From assembly GCF_001540865.1 (NCBI RefSeq), contig NC_033638.1, positions 7,955,334-8,019,333 on the forward strand: 64,000 bases of DNA, read 5' to 3'. Each line of letters starts with the position of its first letter. The first letter of the stretch is position 1. The position numbers and the translations under genes are program-made. Positions 47,641 through 60,576 of this stretch are shown one piece after another. The notes under the pieces are model-generated. The model was not told where the DNA came from and did no database searches. It saw only the letters and a program-made list of their open reading frames with translations. The stretch is from Ananas comosus. Its lineage: Eukaryota; Streptophyta; Magnoliopsida; Poales; Bromeliaceae.

Positions 47641-50600
47641 TCAAGCTACCTTATGAGCTCGGCTGTGAGAAACAGCCGAATCATCTCTCTTCGATGACCC
47701 TCCTGGCTTGCGGGCCCAAGCAGGTGCTTGATCAGGCCCATAGCGATAATCGTAAAATAGCTCCTCGCTCGCTTCAATGTGCTCTTTTGCAAAAATACCC
47801 ACACGATGGTCACCAGCGACCAACATTACCTGCACAAATATGGTTGTTATGATGACAGAGAATAGATGGTAATGTCTTCGGATGGCTTAAAGAGAATACC
47901 TTTGCATAGCAATTAGGATTTGATGAATGATTTGCAAATTTTAGCTTGTCGCCCTTGCGGTAGGCATCCAGTACAAACTGCATAAGGAACACCGCTAGTC
48001 TTAATTTTAAAGAATGATTACCATAACCAAAACCCCAAAGCAACTCCTACAGTCAGTACACTGCAAAAGATTAGTAAGTGCCTATTTGGTCCAGCTTCTG
48101 AACAGCTCTACTTGCGAAGTAAAAGGCAATTTTCTGGAAACAAGGACTGAAGCTTTTGGTTGGGACAGGGAGTAAAAATGAGCTAAAAATGAGCCTCTAA
48201 GACTAAAAAACAATTCCTCATTCTAGCTACATAGGACTTCTTCAAACAGCACTATTTGAAGACTAACACAACAGCTCCAGCCGGGGCAAGTAAGAAAGAA
48301 GTTCTTTCTACACGTAGATTCTTAACAGAGAAAAGCTGAAACAATACCTGATCATTTAAATCAAAAAGGAAGGACGAGTTTGCACGGTCGTAGATCTTGC
48401 CACGTTTATCTGCTTCTTTGTGGGAAATCAATTCGCCCGTATATTCTCCAAGATAGTCGTTCTTATTAACAGGGTTCTAATGAATATCAAAGAGTGTCGG
48501 TAAGTTCAATGATTGTTACTACCACAATTTACAACAATGACTTTTCTTACCTTTAGAAAAGCTCCCCATCCGGCAACATCAGACTTCGCCAGCACAATCT
48601 TCGTATCATATTAAAAAAGTTAATGAAGAACATTACATCCTCAAGCATAGTGAAACAAGATGATAAGAAACTAACATCGCACTAGTACACTTACTCGCTG
48701 CTGTTGTTTCAAAAGGAGCTTCATATTTCCACACTGATAGCCATCGCCTCGTGCCGGCGGCTCGCCTAGTGAACCATCTCCACAGCTGTGCACCAGAACT
48801 CTGGTTAGAATACTTTTAGCAATCTGAATCAGGATAGAGCTTTAAGCTAAAATTAGCGTATGACGCTATCATAAGAGATCCAAGGTGGCTGAATCTCTCC
48901 TGATCACCTATATCTATGTTATATCCAGCCTCCCTATACAACATCCCAAATCATCCACCTAATACCGACAGAAAACCAACTTGTGGTAACTTAATTCACT
49001 TTTCAGTTGATACAAAGGTGAAACTTTTTCCATACTTCATATGGTTCATTGTTTGGCATAGATGCAGATAACCCCCCTGGAAACATCATGATCTCCACTG
49101 TAACACCGTCAATAATGAAACCCTACAGATAATCCCCTAGATTTGTAAAATGTTAGTACCTTACCCGCTCCTGTAGGGGGTACAGTGGATGATTTTCTAA
49201 AAAATCAAGGAATTCTCCAAAGGTTTTTATCATCAATTGGGTTAAAGTGCAAATATGACACTTCCAGAGGAATTTCTGTAATTTAGCCCATTTATTTATT
49301 TTATCCCAGGCATTCAGCTGGCTAGAATAAGAATGAATTAGTAGAAACCTCATTAGTTAATCGGTTATGTCATCCATAGGAATAATGGTGTCCTTTACCG
49401 GTTACAGCCTGTTGTTAAACAAATTAATCTTAACTGTCCCATAACAGATCACATAAATTAACATGCTTCTAGAAGCATAAAAAATGGCATTCAAATTATT
49501 ATAGGAAGTTGCTTAATAGTTCCTGTAACATAATAAAAAGAAAAGCATCTAACAGAAAAATGCAATGACAAATTACCTGACCCAGCAATTCCTGCAAACA
49601 TCAGGATCACATTCACGTCCTGCAGCAAAGCATGGGCATTGCCGGCTTCTGCACTGACTTTTCGCACAATGGCATCCTCTAAATCGGTTTTTGCAGCTCT
49701 TAGAACACCTACAAGAAAATAACGTGTTGATACAACATTGTGAAAGTTGTGGATGTTACTCACATATATGCTCAAAATTCAAGAAAACTAAAAAAACGCG
49801 TTAGATCAATAACTTATATGATATGAAAAAAGTTTAGCATCTCCAATTTAATACTTCAAGCATTATTATGTATCTTACAATGTTTGACAGACTCAAGGCT
49901 TACAAAAGAAGTTGTTCTGCCTGTTCATACCACATGACCACAGGAAGGGCATAATACATACAATTGCTGTGTGTTCATAATTTAATCCATACCCGCAATA
50001 CTTTTCGCAGCATGTTCCATTTTGCATACAAGAACAGTCTTTTCCACACATTTGCTGGCAAGCACATGGTGTATACTGCCTACACGATTGTTGTTTCCCA
50101 TCAGCAATCCTTTTCCGAATAGTTGGATGACCAGTGGATTTCCAAGTATATTTAAGCTTCCGAGTTTTACCCCTCCGACGACAAATTCGGGTTCTCGTTG
50201 TCATGTCTTGCTCCTACAAGGCACAATCAATGTTATGATATAAACTGTTTTAACTCCAAGATGCTTGCTTGAGCATCTTCATAGGACAAATGATCATAGT
50301 ACAAATCAAAAATAATTCTTTGAGAGGAAAAAAAGCTTTGAGCTTTTTAAGTCAGGAAGAGAAATTTTGGGTTGAAGTAAATGGAAAATCTTATCATGAT
50401 AGAGCAAATAAAGTTACTAGCACCAATATAATGATACTACAATCTCATCAGAGATCATAGTACTAGAGAGAAAAGGTTTTTAGGAATATTATACCAGTTC
50501 TTTCTTTTAGATACAACCTAAACAGCATTCCCATGTTATCATAGACTAACAGTCAGTCAACTAATAAATTGAACAGATTCTTTAGTACATACTGTGTACT

Positions 50601-53600
50601 CCTGGTCAGCCTTTCCAAAGTCATCGAAGCTCGAGTTTGTCAAAAGAGGTCTGCTTGGTAAAGTATTACCATTATTAAACATGTAGTTAGATACATCAAT
50701 GCATGTCTTCAACCCAGAAAGTAGGTTTCTCGCTATGAGGCAACTGTACAAGAAAGAAAATGGTAGTTGGAACAGGTAAAAGAATGAATGATCCTCCTGA
50801 GAACTTCAAATTAAGCTTCTAGCTATACCTGTTTCTCCCGAATATCTCTATCCCTTTCAAGTAAAGATCTTTCTCTAAGGTACTCCAACAAGTACTAGTT
50901 TGTGCATTCCTGTCACCGAATGACATCAGCGAAACCTTATTAGTATCTTCTCCTATATCGTCTAAGGCGTCATTTTGATTACCAGCACAGAAATCTGATC
51001 TCAAAGAATGTTCAGAGGAATCATCTACGGCTTCCTCCTGAAGTGGATCTGAACTGGGCTCTCCAGAATCTGGACCTTCATCATCAATCTTAATATCCAA
51101 AGAAACATCTGAAGATGTTAATGTCTTCTGTTTTTTCTCTTTAGGACCGAGATTATCTTCTCCTAGGGATATACTTTCATTCTTTGAGAAGCTGCGCTTC
51201 CCTCTATTTTTCATGGGTATTGTAGGTTTAGTATTTGGCGAAGTACTTGTCTCGGCAGTTTCTGAAGAAGCCATGACTGGTTTGTCCTCATCAGCGTATT
51301 TTTCCATAGATGCAACTTGGTTTACATTGTCATCATCTGGATTTGAATCTTCAGACTCAGAGGGCAATCCAGTTCCACGTTCCACTGTCACCATTTTGGA
51401 TTTCATCCCATGTGTGGCACTAGAATCAGGGCTATCACCATGAGGATCTTGAAAACCTTCTCGTCTCTAGGGAAAAGATACAAATTAAAGTTAGATCATC
51501 TTGATTGGCTAAAGAGCATAATTATCAAATATATAAATGAAATCTTAGTAGTAGAAGAAGCAACATCTCTCCTAATATTCATAATCCTAGTATGAGAGCC
51601 AATACCCTAAGGTAACATTGATCACCACATGGTTTCCTGCTTTCATCAAGTTCAAACTCATACGGCTGCTTTTCACTCTGCCAAGTAAAATCCCCATTAA
51701 ATTGGCAAATATTTTCAAATCACGCATAAAATTTAGCATTCACAAGTTTCATTGACTCACTGGCATGACTAAATTCTGGGAACAGCCATGAAGGCGGCAG
51801 TCAAAAACCTGCAATCACCGAAATATATCGAGTAAACGGATCAAGAAAATTAGAAGTGGTTGAGAGGTACAACGGATCAGTACAATTAACACCTACCAAG
51901 CATCGTCGGCAAAAGAGATTATCAAAAGAGTCCAAAGCAGCATCAAGAGTCTTATCAAGAAAGGCTCTACCTTCATGGACTGCTTCATCAGGAGCTGCAG
52001 AATTATTCGCATTTTTTTCATTTTTCTCAACAAGCTTTTTGCATCTTTCCTGCATATTTTAAATTATGTAATGTACGATTCAGAGCCAATATTTATGTGC
52101 TCTAAATCAAGTCTGTTAAGAACAACAGCAATCTCAATACCTAAATGGTGTACCTCAATTTCCGAAGGAGTTGCATCAATAAAATGGCGGAGGATATTCA
52201 GAACTTCCTGGTTTAACCCATGATCCTGAAGGGCCTTCCTGCGATAGTTACAGCAAATATGAGGATATTTAGTTGTCATGACATTTTAATATCTCACCAT
52301 AGGAAGCACAATGACAAATCTAAGTTCACCAAGTGGAGGATTTCTGTGGCTTCTCTTTTTTAGCCTTTTTGACTAGCAACTAATAAAAAAAGAAAGAGAT
52401 TAATGTTTCATCCTCAGATGCACAGGGCACCATAGAGATTACTGTTTGTGCTACGGCTAGCTACATAACCCTCTTATACAAGATCCAAACAAATTTTAGT
52501 TTCGCTCTACTAAGACAACTTTTTAAGGGTCTTTTGTAAACAAATTATAACTAGATTTTTTAATCCTTTAAGACTTAATATATGGAGTCATAACTTAGTT
52601 CCTTTAGAATTGTTTTTTGGGAAGTATATCCTATTAACTTCTATAACAGGCCAGTCAGCCCCAAATTTGGATTCTTTGATGTCTCTTTGGTTCAGTAAAT
52701 TAGTCAATAAATAATCTAGACATAGTTTATCAAAATATCCTAAGAGGAACGTGTCCAATCAAATTCAAAGTAGACTAAGAAGGCCCATTCTGGACTTGAT
52801 ATAAGAAAACTATATGAAGACTATCTCTGATATGGAACATCAAAAAGTTCAGTTTGAAAGAAATACGGACACATTGGTTTCAAATTATCTCAGTTAAGCT
52901 TGATCTAACCTTTTAACCTGATCAACTGAAGCTGGGCTACATAAGTTTGAGCAAACAAATAAAACCAGATGAAAGTTCTAAGCAATAACTCAAAGGAACG
53001 TAGAAAAATATAACAAAAGCACGATTAAATAGTATATACCATAAAATCTGATCTTCTCCTTCAGAGAATTCATGCTTCTCTTCCAACGGTTCAGAAATCT
53101 CTTCATCGCTATCGCTACATATCAGAGCTTCATTGCCATATGGGTCATAATAAATCCTCCTCCTTCCAATAACTGACTGGTCCTCAGCCATTCTTTGATT
53201 TCTGTGCTGTGTTGGGTAAGCTAGAGTAAATAACAGGAACAAAATGCAACCTCTTGGCCATCATTCAAGATGTTTAATATGAAGGTGATGCACATTGACG
53301 ATAGAACAATTATATTGAATGTAATGTAAGAAGTATATATGAATGCAAAGGATCATCTACCAAACATTTCATAGTAAGCTTAGGCCAAGCCAGGAATCAA
53401 GAGTTGTTGCAACTCAAAAAAAAGGGATCACAAGTTGTTAATTTTTCTTCTCGAAGACCTTATCTTCAAAATGCTTTTACATGTCTGGTTAAGAAAGAAA
53501 AAAAACAACAGAACATGATGGATGTTGTTGAATTCATAACAAATGGGCACTGAATAACATAAATTCTACAGGTTTATTGTCTAGGCTCTTCTCTTATCTC

Positions 53601-54783
53601 TAGATAAGCTCAAAGCGGCTTCCAACAAAGAAGATCACAGTTTAAGGTTTAGAATTATAAAGAAGCATATTCACATTTAGAAATCCAGTTTACAAACAGA
53701 CTTAAAAGGCTTGAATGTGCATAACTCTGTCTCCATTATTTTATGCTTTACTTGCAATTAAATCAACAACCAATACATCCTTTACTTGTCTTACACCATC
53801 AAGTTACATCTAGACTAACTAGAAATCATAGAAAAAATAATCTATCTATTGAAACAATCAACATAAAATAATCAGTTTATTGCACAATCACCATCTCAGG
53901 CTCACACTTACTTTTACTTCTTTGATCTCCTACTTGCCTGAACAGATAAGTTAAGAATACTAACTACTTACTCCGAAGATTTACACACTTAGAAGAACAC
54001 TTCTAGATTACCAAAAAGTCATTATAATGGATTGGAACAAATAACACTTTGCCATTGCATTCTAACTGATAAGCAGCATATTAATTTGACTAGAAAATAT
54101 ATCGAGAACAAGAAACAATACTTTGCTAGGAAAATCCATGATGTGTACGGCGGGATCTTCTCAATGAAAGGAAGCTTGACGAGGCACACCACGCCGTTTC
54201 CTACTGCCAAAGTCCCCGCCGATAGGTTCTCTTCCTGGCTATGCCCAATCTCCTTCTCCCCCGACCCATTCACACACTCCCATCCACTCAACTCACACAG
54301 GGCATTCCCCATTCGGGCGGAGAGCACGTTCTCCGCCATTTCCGGCCTCGGCAAGCTCCTCGTCGCCACCTCGGCCGCCGCGGCGATATCAAACATGTGG
54401 CACGTATGGATCCGAAGACTCTTCCGGTTCTTCTCGATCTTTTCCTACAATTTAGCCAATTTCGCGCCTCAAATTCACCAGGATCATTAGGGATTGTGAT
54501 GACAAAGAAATCGGACGATGCTTACTTTGATCGAAACCAATCGAGATGCCTGGATTTGCTTCTTGAGCTGATTCAGCTTCGACGAGAGGCTCGAGATCGA
54601 ATCCTTCCCGTGAGGTCCCTCCGATCTCTGCGACAACAAAAGCATGACGAAGTAGCACAGCGATATTAGATCGATTTCTCCGAATATTGCATGATATTTA
54701 GGGTTTGTGATCGCGAAATCGTAGAGAAATCCCACCTTGGGGCGATGAGAAGAGGAATCGGGGCCTCGGGACGAAGACGCCAT
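47641..54783 (-). CDS. EZ1: Polycomb histone H3K27 methyltransferase, enhancer of zeste, EZ1/SWN type
   Basis: This is the catalytic subunit of PRC2, a nuclear complex that trimethylates H3K27 and silences developmental genes. Seventeen exons (minus): 54736-54783, 54526-54627, 54122-54444, 53040-53201, 52154-52238, 51897-52049, 51761-51808, 51606-51677, 50829-51466, 50593-50743, 49993-50213, 49577-49708, 48695-48785, 48551-48598, 48348-48476, 47900-47977, 47641-47829. They join in phase to 889 aa (Arabidopsis SWN is 856). Features include a basic coiled N-terminus, [20 protein letters not shown], the [17 protein letters not shown] cysteine region (about 284-300), a Ser/Asp-rich linker, a SANT-like segment ([18 protein letters not shown]), the pre-SET CXC domain (about 640-712) and SET (about 743-858) with [10 protein letters not shown] and ELFYDYRYG. 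It is SWN-like rather than CLF-like because of [11 protein letters not shown] and ATPSEIEERC. A (GA)n tract sits in the leader. Confidence 0.95.
48070..48300. mobile_element. Possible small MITE in EZ1 intron
   Basis: It begins near AAGTGCCTATTTGGTCCAGC and ends near CAGCTCCAGCCGGGGCAAGT, whose reverse complement resembles the start. Its vocabulary matches stretches in LON1 and TENA_E introns. Tentative. Confidence 0.4.
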
Positions 54784-54798
54784 GGCGGGTAACAGTAA

Positions 54799-54801
<3 letters not shown>

Positions 54802-54833
<32 letters not shown>
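54802..54833 (-). promoter_or_regulatory. (CT/GA)n tract in EZ1 leader
   Basis: An uninterrupted run of about 16 GA units (CT on the coding strand) lies 19 bp upstream of the EZ1 ATG. GAGA/CT tracts are bound by plant BBR/BPC proteins, some of which recruit PRC2. Use here is inference. Confidence 0.5.
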
Positions 54834-54834
<1 letters not shown>

Positions 54835-56054
54835 GGGGCGCTTTATCGAAGGTGATCCCAAAAAGTAAAATTAGGTGTAGGCGCCAGGACGGGCGGTATC
54901 CAACGTGGCACATTGAAGAGATTGTGGTCCCACAGGAACGTGCGGCTCAGATGCGTCGGTAGCAACAACGTTTATCTTGATCGTGTATTATTACTGTTAT
55001 TGTTATTATTTTTATTATTATTAATTGTTTGTTATGAGAAAAGTTAAATGGAAAGAGCTTCTGAAGCGTCTTCGGCGCCGAATACGTGGCGCGCTCAAAA
55101 GTCGTCAAGGTGGGTGTGCATCTGCACATACTATGGGTTGAATTTAATTACATGCTTAGTTCTTGAAGTTTAGTTTTAGTACCATTTAAGTAGAATTAAG
55201 AGTCTCTAATTAAATACTTATTCCTTAATAACAAAGTAATATATCGAACAAATCACAAGATAGCTAAGCCCTCCATTTTATAAAACACAAGATGTATTTT
55301 TCCATCATTTGCACTTCAATATCACATTGTTAACACCAACCGAACCTAGCATAATTGACTAAAATTTTAATAACTAGCACCTAAGGCCTTAAATTTAGTT
55401 TCAAATCTAATTATTTTATATTTATAATAATCGAGTCTATATTTAAAGAATAAACAAAGAGACTACCTTTTTCTTAAAACAAAAATATTTCACTCGGTTT
55501 ACAAATGTAGCATTAGCATTTTACTGTCTATTTAGCAGAATATTTTACTGTAAAATAAAAAAAAATTAGATTACAGCGAAATATATATATTTTTTTAAAC
55601 AACAGTAAAGTACAAATAAATTAAACCACAAGATTGCTTCTGGTTGCTCCAGCAGGAAACAAACGGAGGAATTAAAAATAGTTGTTGTTAACACCATCTC
55701 ACTCTTCAGATTGATCCTCCGTTCCATCATTATAGCAAGCAAAATTGTCACATACCAACCACCCACAGTGTACCCGTTTCCTTAAAATATAGTAATATTT
55801 TGCTAAGAATACCAGCAAAAAAAATGCATCCAACCGAATTTTCAGCTGCTTAGAATAGAAGGCAAAAATTTAAAAGTAATCTATACCGATACAACGCTTT
55901 CGCCAAAACAGCTGAATGATCTATTTTAGCCCATTCGTGCTCCGAGCCTAGAATTGCACACTTTCCGCAATGCAGAGCAGCACAGATTAGACCATTTCAG
56001 CTATGTATATAGTTTTCCGAATAATAAAAGAAAACTCTGAGGCGGAAACTCCGT
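54834..56054. other. EZ1 promoter region and spacer to CLPP5
   Basis: EZ1 reads leftward away from this stretch and CLPP5 ends at its right edge. I see AT-rich sequence, ATT/TTA runs near 54990-55025, and no further gene. The right end is CLPP5 3' untranslated sequence. Confidence 0.55.
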
Positions 56055-59000
56055 TCACTGCTCGGAAGCTGGTAGGGGCTGAAGGGCTTTGAGGGGATTC
56101 ATGATGACTCCGTCGATTAGGCCGTACTCCTTGGCTTCTTTTGCGCTCATGAAGAAGTCCCGGTCGGTGTCTTGGTTGATCTTCTCGAGCGGTTGACCGG
56201 TATGGTATGCTAGATAGCCATTCAAATTCGCCTTGTGATGTAGCATCTCATTAGCCTGAAGCAAAGCAAAATTATTTAGATATATTACCATTAAACCAAA
56301 TTAATGTGAAGTTTTTTGTTTTTCTTTTCTTTTTGAATATCCATGTATCGAGCAAAAGTTTTAAGGTTTACCTGGATGTCAATATCAGTTTGTCCACCCT
56401 GGGCTCCTCCGAGAGGCTGATGAATCATTATTCGGGAGTTGGGTAAGCTGTAGCGCTTCCCTGCATCAATTTGGATTGCGGAAAATAAGAAGAGTAAGAA
56501 AACAGCTAGACTTCCTTTTGGTAAAATGTAGTCTGTGAATTAAAAGATCAAAGAAAAACTCACTGACCTTTGGTACCCGAACTCAGAATGAAAGCACCCA
56601 TACTGTTATAGGAAGGCCAAGAATGAGTCTCAAAAGTCAGTAACACATGCGGAACAAGAATGAACAGATATCGAAAAATAAAGCAAAATCATGTATATAA
56701 GATCAATGAAAAATTGGAAATGAGGAATATGAAGGGTATTTCCATTTTATACAGGTCAATTCAAGCTTGTTCTAATAACTTCCTGCTTTCATACCAAAAG
56801 AAAACCACAATGATATGAAGTAAACCAAATGGAAACTCTGAAATTTAGGCATAGGTTTCCTCAGATAAACTTAGCTGAGGTGTCATTGATATGAAGAATA
56901 TGACTGTTATATGTTCTTTATTTGCAAAGAAAAAATATATGAAATGTGAATTTCAGAACAAAATACATACTAAACTCTGTTAAGATCCAGTATAACAAAG
57001 CCAAGTTTTGAATTACTGAATGATGGCTTGCAGTGCTTAAAGTATCTGTAACTTCCAACATATCAATACAACAAAATCACCGAGGTATCCAATTGAAGGT
57101 TTGACAATGATACAACGCATCACTACGCACATGTATAAAACCAAAATATGCTGCACAATTGAAACATCAACTGTTTATGTTTGGAGATTGCGCACATCAT
57201 GACAACGTTGCCAGCTTGTTGTTCACAAACAGCTCCCATTCAGCTCAAAACTAGGGCAGGAAGAGCTCACTCATTCGCTCATTTAATAAAGAAGCCTAGC
57301 TTGATCTTATAGTCTAGATTGCTTGGTTTAGGCTCAATCAAATTCGAAAGTATTGATAAAAGACAAAAACAGTAACACAATAAGACAATATAGCAATTTG
57401 TATGAAAGATTTGTGTAGAAAAAATGTATTTGATGTTATACTAGCACGATTCTAATTATATTGGGTAAAGCAATATATGTTTGCTCAAAGTTCATATAAT
57501 TAAAACCCTTACTAGTCTCGTTTGTTTGATAGTAGCTTGAGTTTGACTATTAATAAATGGACCTACTTGAGCTTAAGCTTGATTACAAGGTGACTCAAGC
57601 TTGAGCTTGTTTGCTCATGTTCAGCTCATTTACAGCCCTATATCATAAAAAACAACTGAGACTCAACCATAAATATTTCTATGCTACGATGTACTAAAGA
57701 ATACAGTCATTCAGTAAGATCCATCTTGGAACCACATGGCAATCACAACAATATACAACAGGACACTGTCATATTCCCCGTGAAGTTATAATCTATAGCC
57801 ATTATATAATCATAGCTTCTAACTTCTAACTTCTAACTTCTAACAACGTTTGCATATGCACACATAAAACTTTTGAGAGAGAGAGAGAGAGAGAGAGAGA
57901 TCATAGAAGCAAAAAAGAAAAGTGATAATACCTAGCTGCTAGTCCAACACAAACTGTAGAAACATCAGGCCTGATATGTCTCATTGTATCAAAAATAGCC
58001 ATGCCTATTAGGAAGGACCAAATAAATTAGCATTAGTAACTAATAGGAGACACAACAGGAGACATAATTGTAAGAACCTGACAAACAATATTAAGAGAAA
58101 GCGAAAATCCTTACCAGCGGTAACCGACCCTCCTGGAGAATTAACATACATAACGATATCCTATAAGAAACATCAAGCAAGTTTAGACATTTGTGATCTG
58201 CAAGGCAGGTCTAAATTGAGTTTTTTGCTCAATTGGATAGAAAGAATGACAATAAAATAGAAGTCATATTTAAACGCAACAAAAGAAATATATAGGGAAA
58301 AGAAATTTCTAGGAGAAGTCTAAAGATCATTAGTGAAAGTAGAACAGCCACTCAGACAAATAATGTTATAATCTTACCAGTAATTCTTTTAGAGAAATAA
58401 TACTTCACTCAATAAGAAAATAATCATCAAAGTAGAACGAAAAATGACTTACCATCCTGAAAATAGTAGCTCGGTGCAAAAAAAAGAAAAAGGTTAAAGA
58501 ACATTTAGCTTTTTCATGCCAAATAACACTACTATCTGGTGACTTTCGATGAATTAGACATGTTTAGTTAAACATTTTCAAGGTTCAAAAATTAAAAAAC
58601 ACAGTCAAAACCTATTTCACCTGATAAGAATATACAATTGTAAGTATCTATGAATGGTAGATATTTCCAAAAGTTTGCGTTGTCAACATATAACACGCTA
58701 TCATCTTTTAACATGAGGCATAAAGCCAAAAGCATCTTTCGGCCCAATCTATTTCTATCCACCTTATCTTATTTACATAAGAAGAACAAATTAATTAACA
58801 TGAATAACATGAATAGGACTAGGGATATGAACTCGCGAAAGCGATCTTCCAGAATCCTCTTATTCTCCTGCTAGATTTACTATCGCTCGTAACAAGAAAT
58901 TCTAACTGATTAACATTCTGTTAATTGCATACATCCACAAGTCATTGCCAGAAAGATCTAAAGCTCCAGCTATCTACCAAATCATTTACACAAACAGTGA

Positions 59001-59735
59001 GCAAGAAAGAACCTTGGTAGGATCAACAGCATCAAGATAGAGCAGCTGCGCCACGATGATGTTCGCCATGTCGTCATCTACCGCACCACCGCACCGAATT
59101 ATCCTCTAAAAATCGCGAGAGTTAACAAATTCTTTCAATTCAAAAGGAATGAACCAACACCTTGATACACCCAAAAGCCCTCCCCGGAAAAGATGCAAAC
59201 CCTAATTAAATCAAACACCGAACCCTACATGCTGAAAGAGCTGGCTGATGACGCTCTGGAACCGCTCCTGCACCATCGGCGGGGGTCCCTGCCCTCCCTG
59301 CGCCTCCACCGGAAAGTACGGCGACGACGGCACCACCAGATCGTCCCTAAAACCCAAACCCCTAGATCAGGAACCGAGAGGACGAAGCTTAGATCCCAGA
59401 AGGAACCGAGAGGACGAAACCACCAACCTGATAGACCAAAGCCCACTCCTCTGAGCTCGATCTTGAGCCCAGAATCCACCTGTGTAGGCAGCTTTAGGGG
59501 AGACGAAGCCGCCCTTGAGAGATTTACCTTTCCTGGGAGTGGGGGGAAATGGAGGGAGAGGTATTAGGGTTAGAAACGAAGAGAAGAAGAGGCGAAAGAA
59601 AGAGAGAGAGTACCTGGGAGAAGGGGAGGAGGAAGGGAGGTGGAGGTGGAAGGAGAGGGGTAGGGTTTTGGGAGGGTTTCGGTGGAGGCAGGGGAGAGGG
59701 GAAGGGCGAGTCGCCATGAGAGAGGAGTTCGCCAT
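56055..59735 (-). CDS. CLPP5: ATP-dependent Clp protease proteolytic subunit 5, chloroplastic
   Basis: This is a proteolytic subunit of the stromal Clp core, the main housekeeping protease of chloroplasts. Nine exons (minus): 59614-59735, 59428-59532, 59229-59346, 59013-59105, 58115-58160, 57932-58004, 56568-56602, 56372-56460, 56055-56255. They join in phase to 293 aa (Arabidopsis CLPP5 is 298). Residues 1 to about 70 are Ser/Pro/Leu-rich and fit a transit peptide. The ClpP domain has the triad Ser186 (AASMGAF), His211 (IMIHQP) and Asp260 (TDRDFF). The spacing of 25 and 49 residues equals that of E. coli ClpP. The CLPP5 subtype is shown by [22 protein letters not shown] and the C-terminal [13 protein letters not shown]. 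The start is the first of two nearby in-frame ATGs. Confidence 0.97.
57252..57640. mobile_element. MITE in CLPP5 intron 6
   Basis: The left end TAGGGCAGGAAGAGCTCAC pairs with the reverse complement of the right end, TAGGGCTGTAAATGAGCTGA. The interior is rich in AAGCTTGAGCTTG-type strings. This fits a common plant non-autonomous element that starts TAGGGCTGTAAA. It lies in the 1.3 kb intron between exons 6 and 7. Confidence 0.6.
57875..57900. repeat. (GA)n microsatellite in CLPP5 intron 6
   Basis: Thirteen GA units about 30 bp from the exon at 57932. Confidence 0.92.
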
Positions 59736-59821
59736 TTTTACTAATTTCGAAGCTCCCCCACTCTTCTTACTTCGCTTAAAAGGGTTTCTCTTATCCGATA
59801 ATAATATGGAGGAAGACGCGG

Positions 59822-59852
<31 letters not shown>

Positions 59853-60576
59853 CAGTGAGCTCGACTCGGGTCCGCCGGAAAGATCTGGAGCTGAAGAAGA
59901 TTAGCCCCGATTTTCAGATTAAGTTAAAAAATTATTTAAACTGAAGTGAAAATGATGTTTTACTCTTCAACGTTATTTATTTTGTACGAAGATAATGTTT
60001 TGAGACGATAGTTTTTTTTTTTTTTGTCTCTTGTTTTACTGAAAAATTTATACTAATATATGATAGGAATAGGATTAAAAGAACTATCGTAATTAAAAGA
60101 ACTATCGTAATTATTATTTTACCGTGAAAATTAATTTTTTTTTTTATTAATTAACTAATATATGATAGCACTTATGCATCTCAGTTAACTAGCAGTAAAC
60201 TCACATATATCATTTATATAGTAAGTATATAGACAGAGAAAGTAATAAGGCCAAGCAATATTGCGTACAAGGAAAACTAACCACCCCGTGCCACACCTTA
60301 CTCGACTATCATCTTTCCCATCTCCATCTCCTGAAACCATTCCAATCTCAAAGCCGCAAGAAGCCAACAGTCAACTGAAAAGCAATTCTTGGAAGGCGCA
60401 GAACACACAACTGGAATAATAACATCGGTTCAACTAAGCATAGTTTTAACTAGTTAATCAGATCTCCAGAAACTACACATTAGGATTAGCCAATCAAGTT
60501 CTAAGGCTCTAGGAACATATATTGTGCTCTACTAATTGATTATAAGTTTTATACAGATAATAGTTGTTTCTGCTAC
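59736..60576. other. CLPP5 promoter region and 3' side of the EFR3-like gene
   Basis: A (GA)n run lies at 59825-59852, about 90 bp upstream of the CLPP5 ATG and probably in its leader or core promoter. The rest is AT-rich, with a short direct repeat AAAAGAACTATCGTAATT at about 60076-60111. The right end should be 3' untranslated sequence of the EFR3-like gene. Confidence 0.5.
59825..59852 (-). repeat. (GA)n tract upstream of CLPP5
   Basis: Fourteen GA units close to the CLPP5 start. It could be a CT-rich leader element on the coding strand. Confidence 0.8.

Noticed and set aside
49868..49910. Possible extra EZ1 exon after the one at 49993-50213
   Set aside because: It would break the CXC domain. 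Joining 49993-50213 directly to 49577-49708 restores the expected [12 protein letters not shown] sequence in phase.
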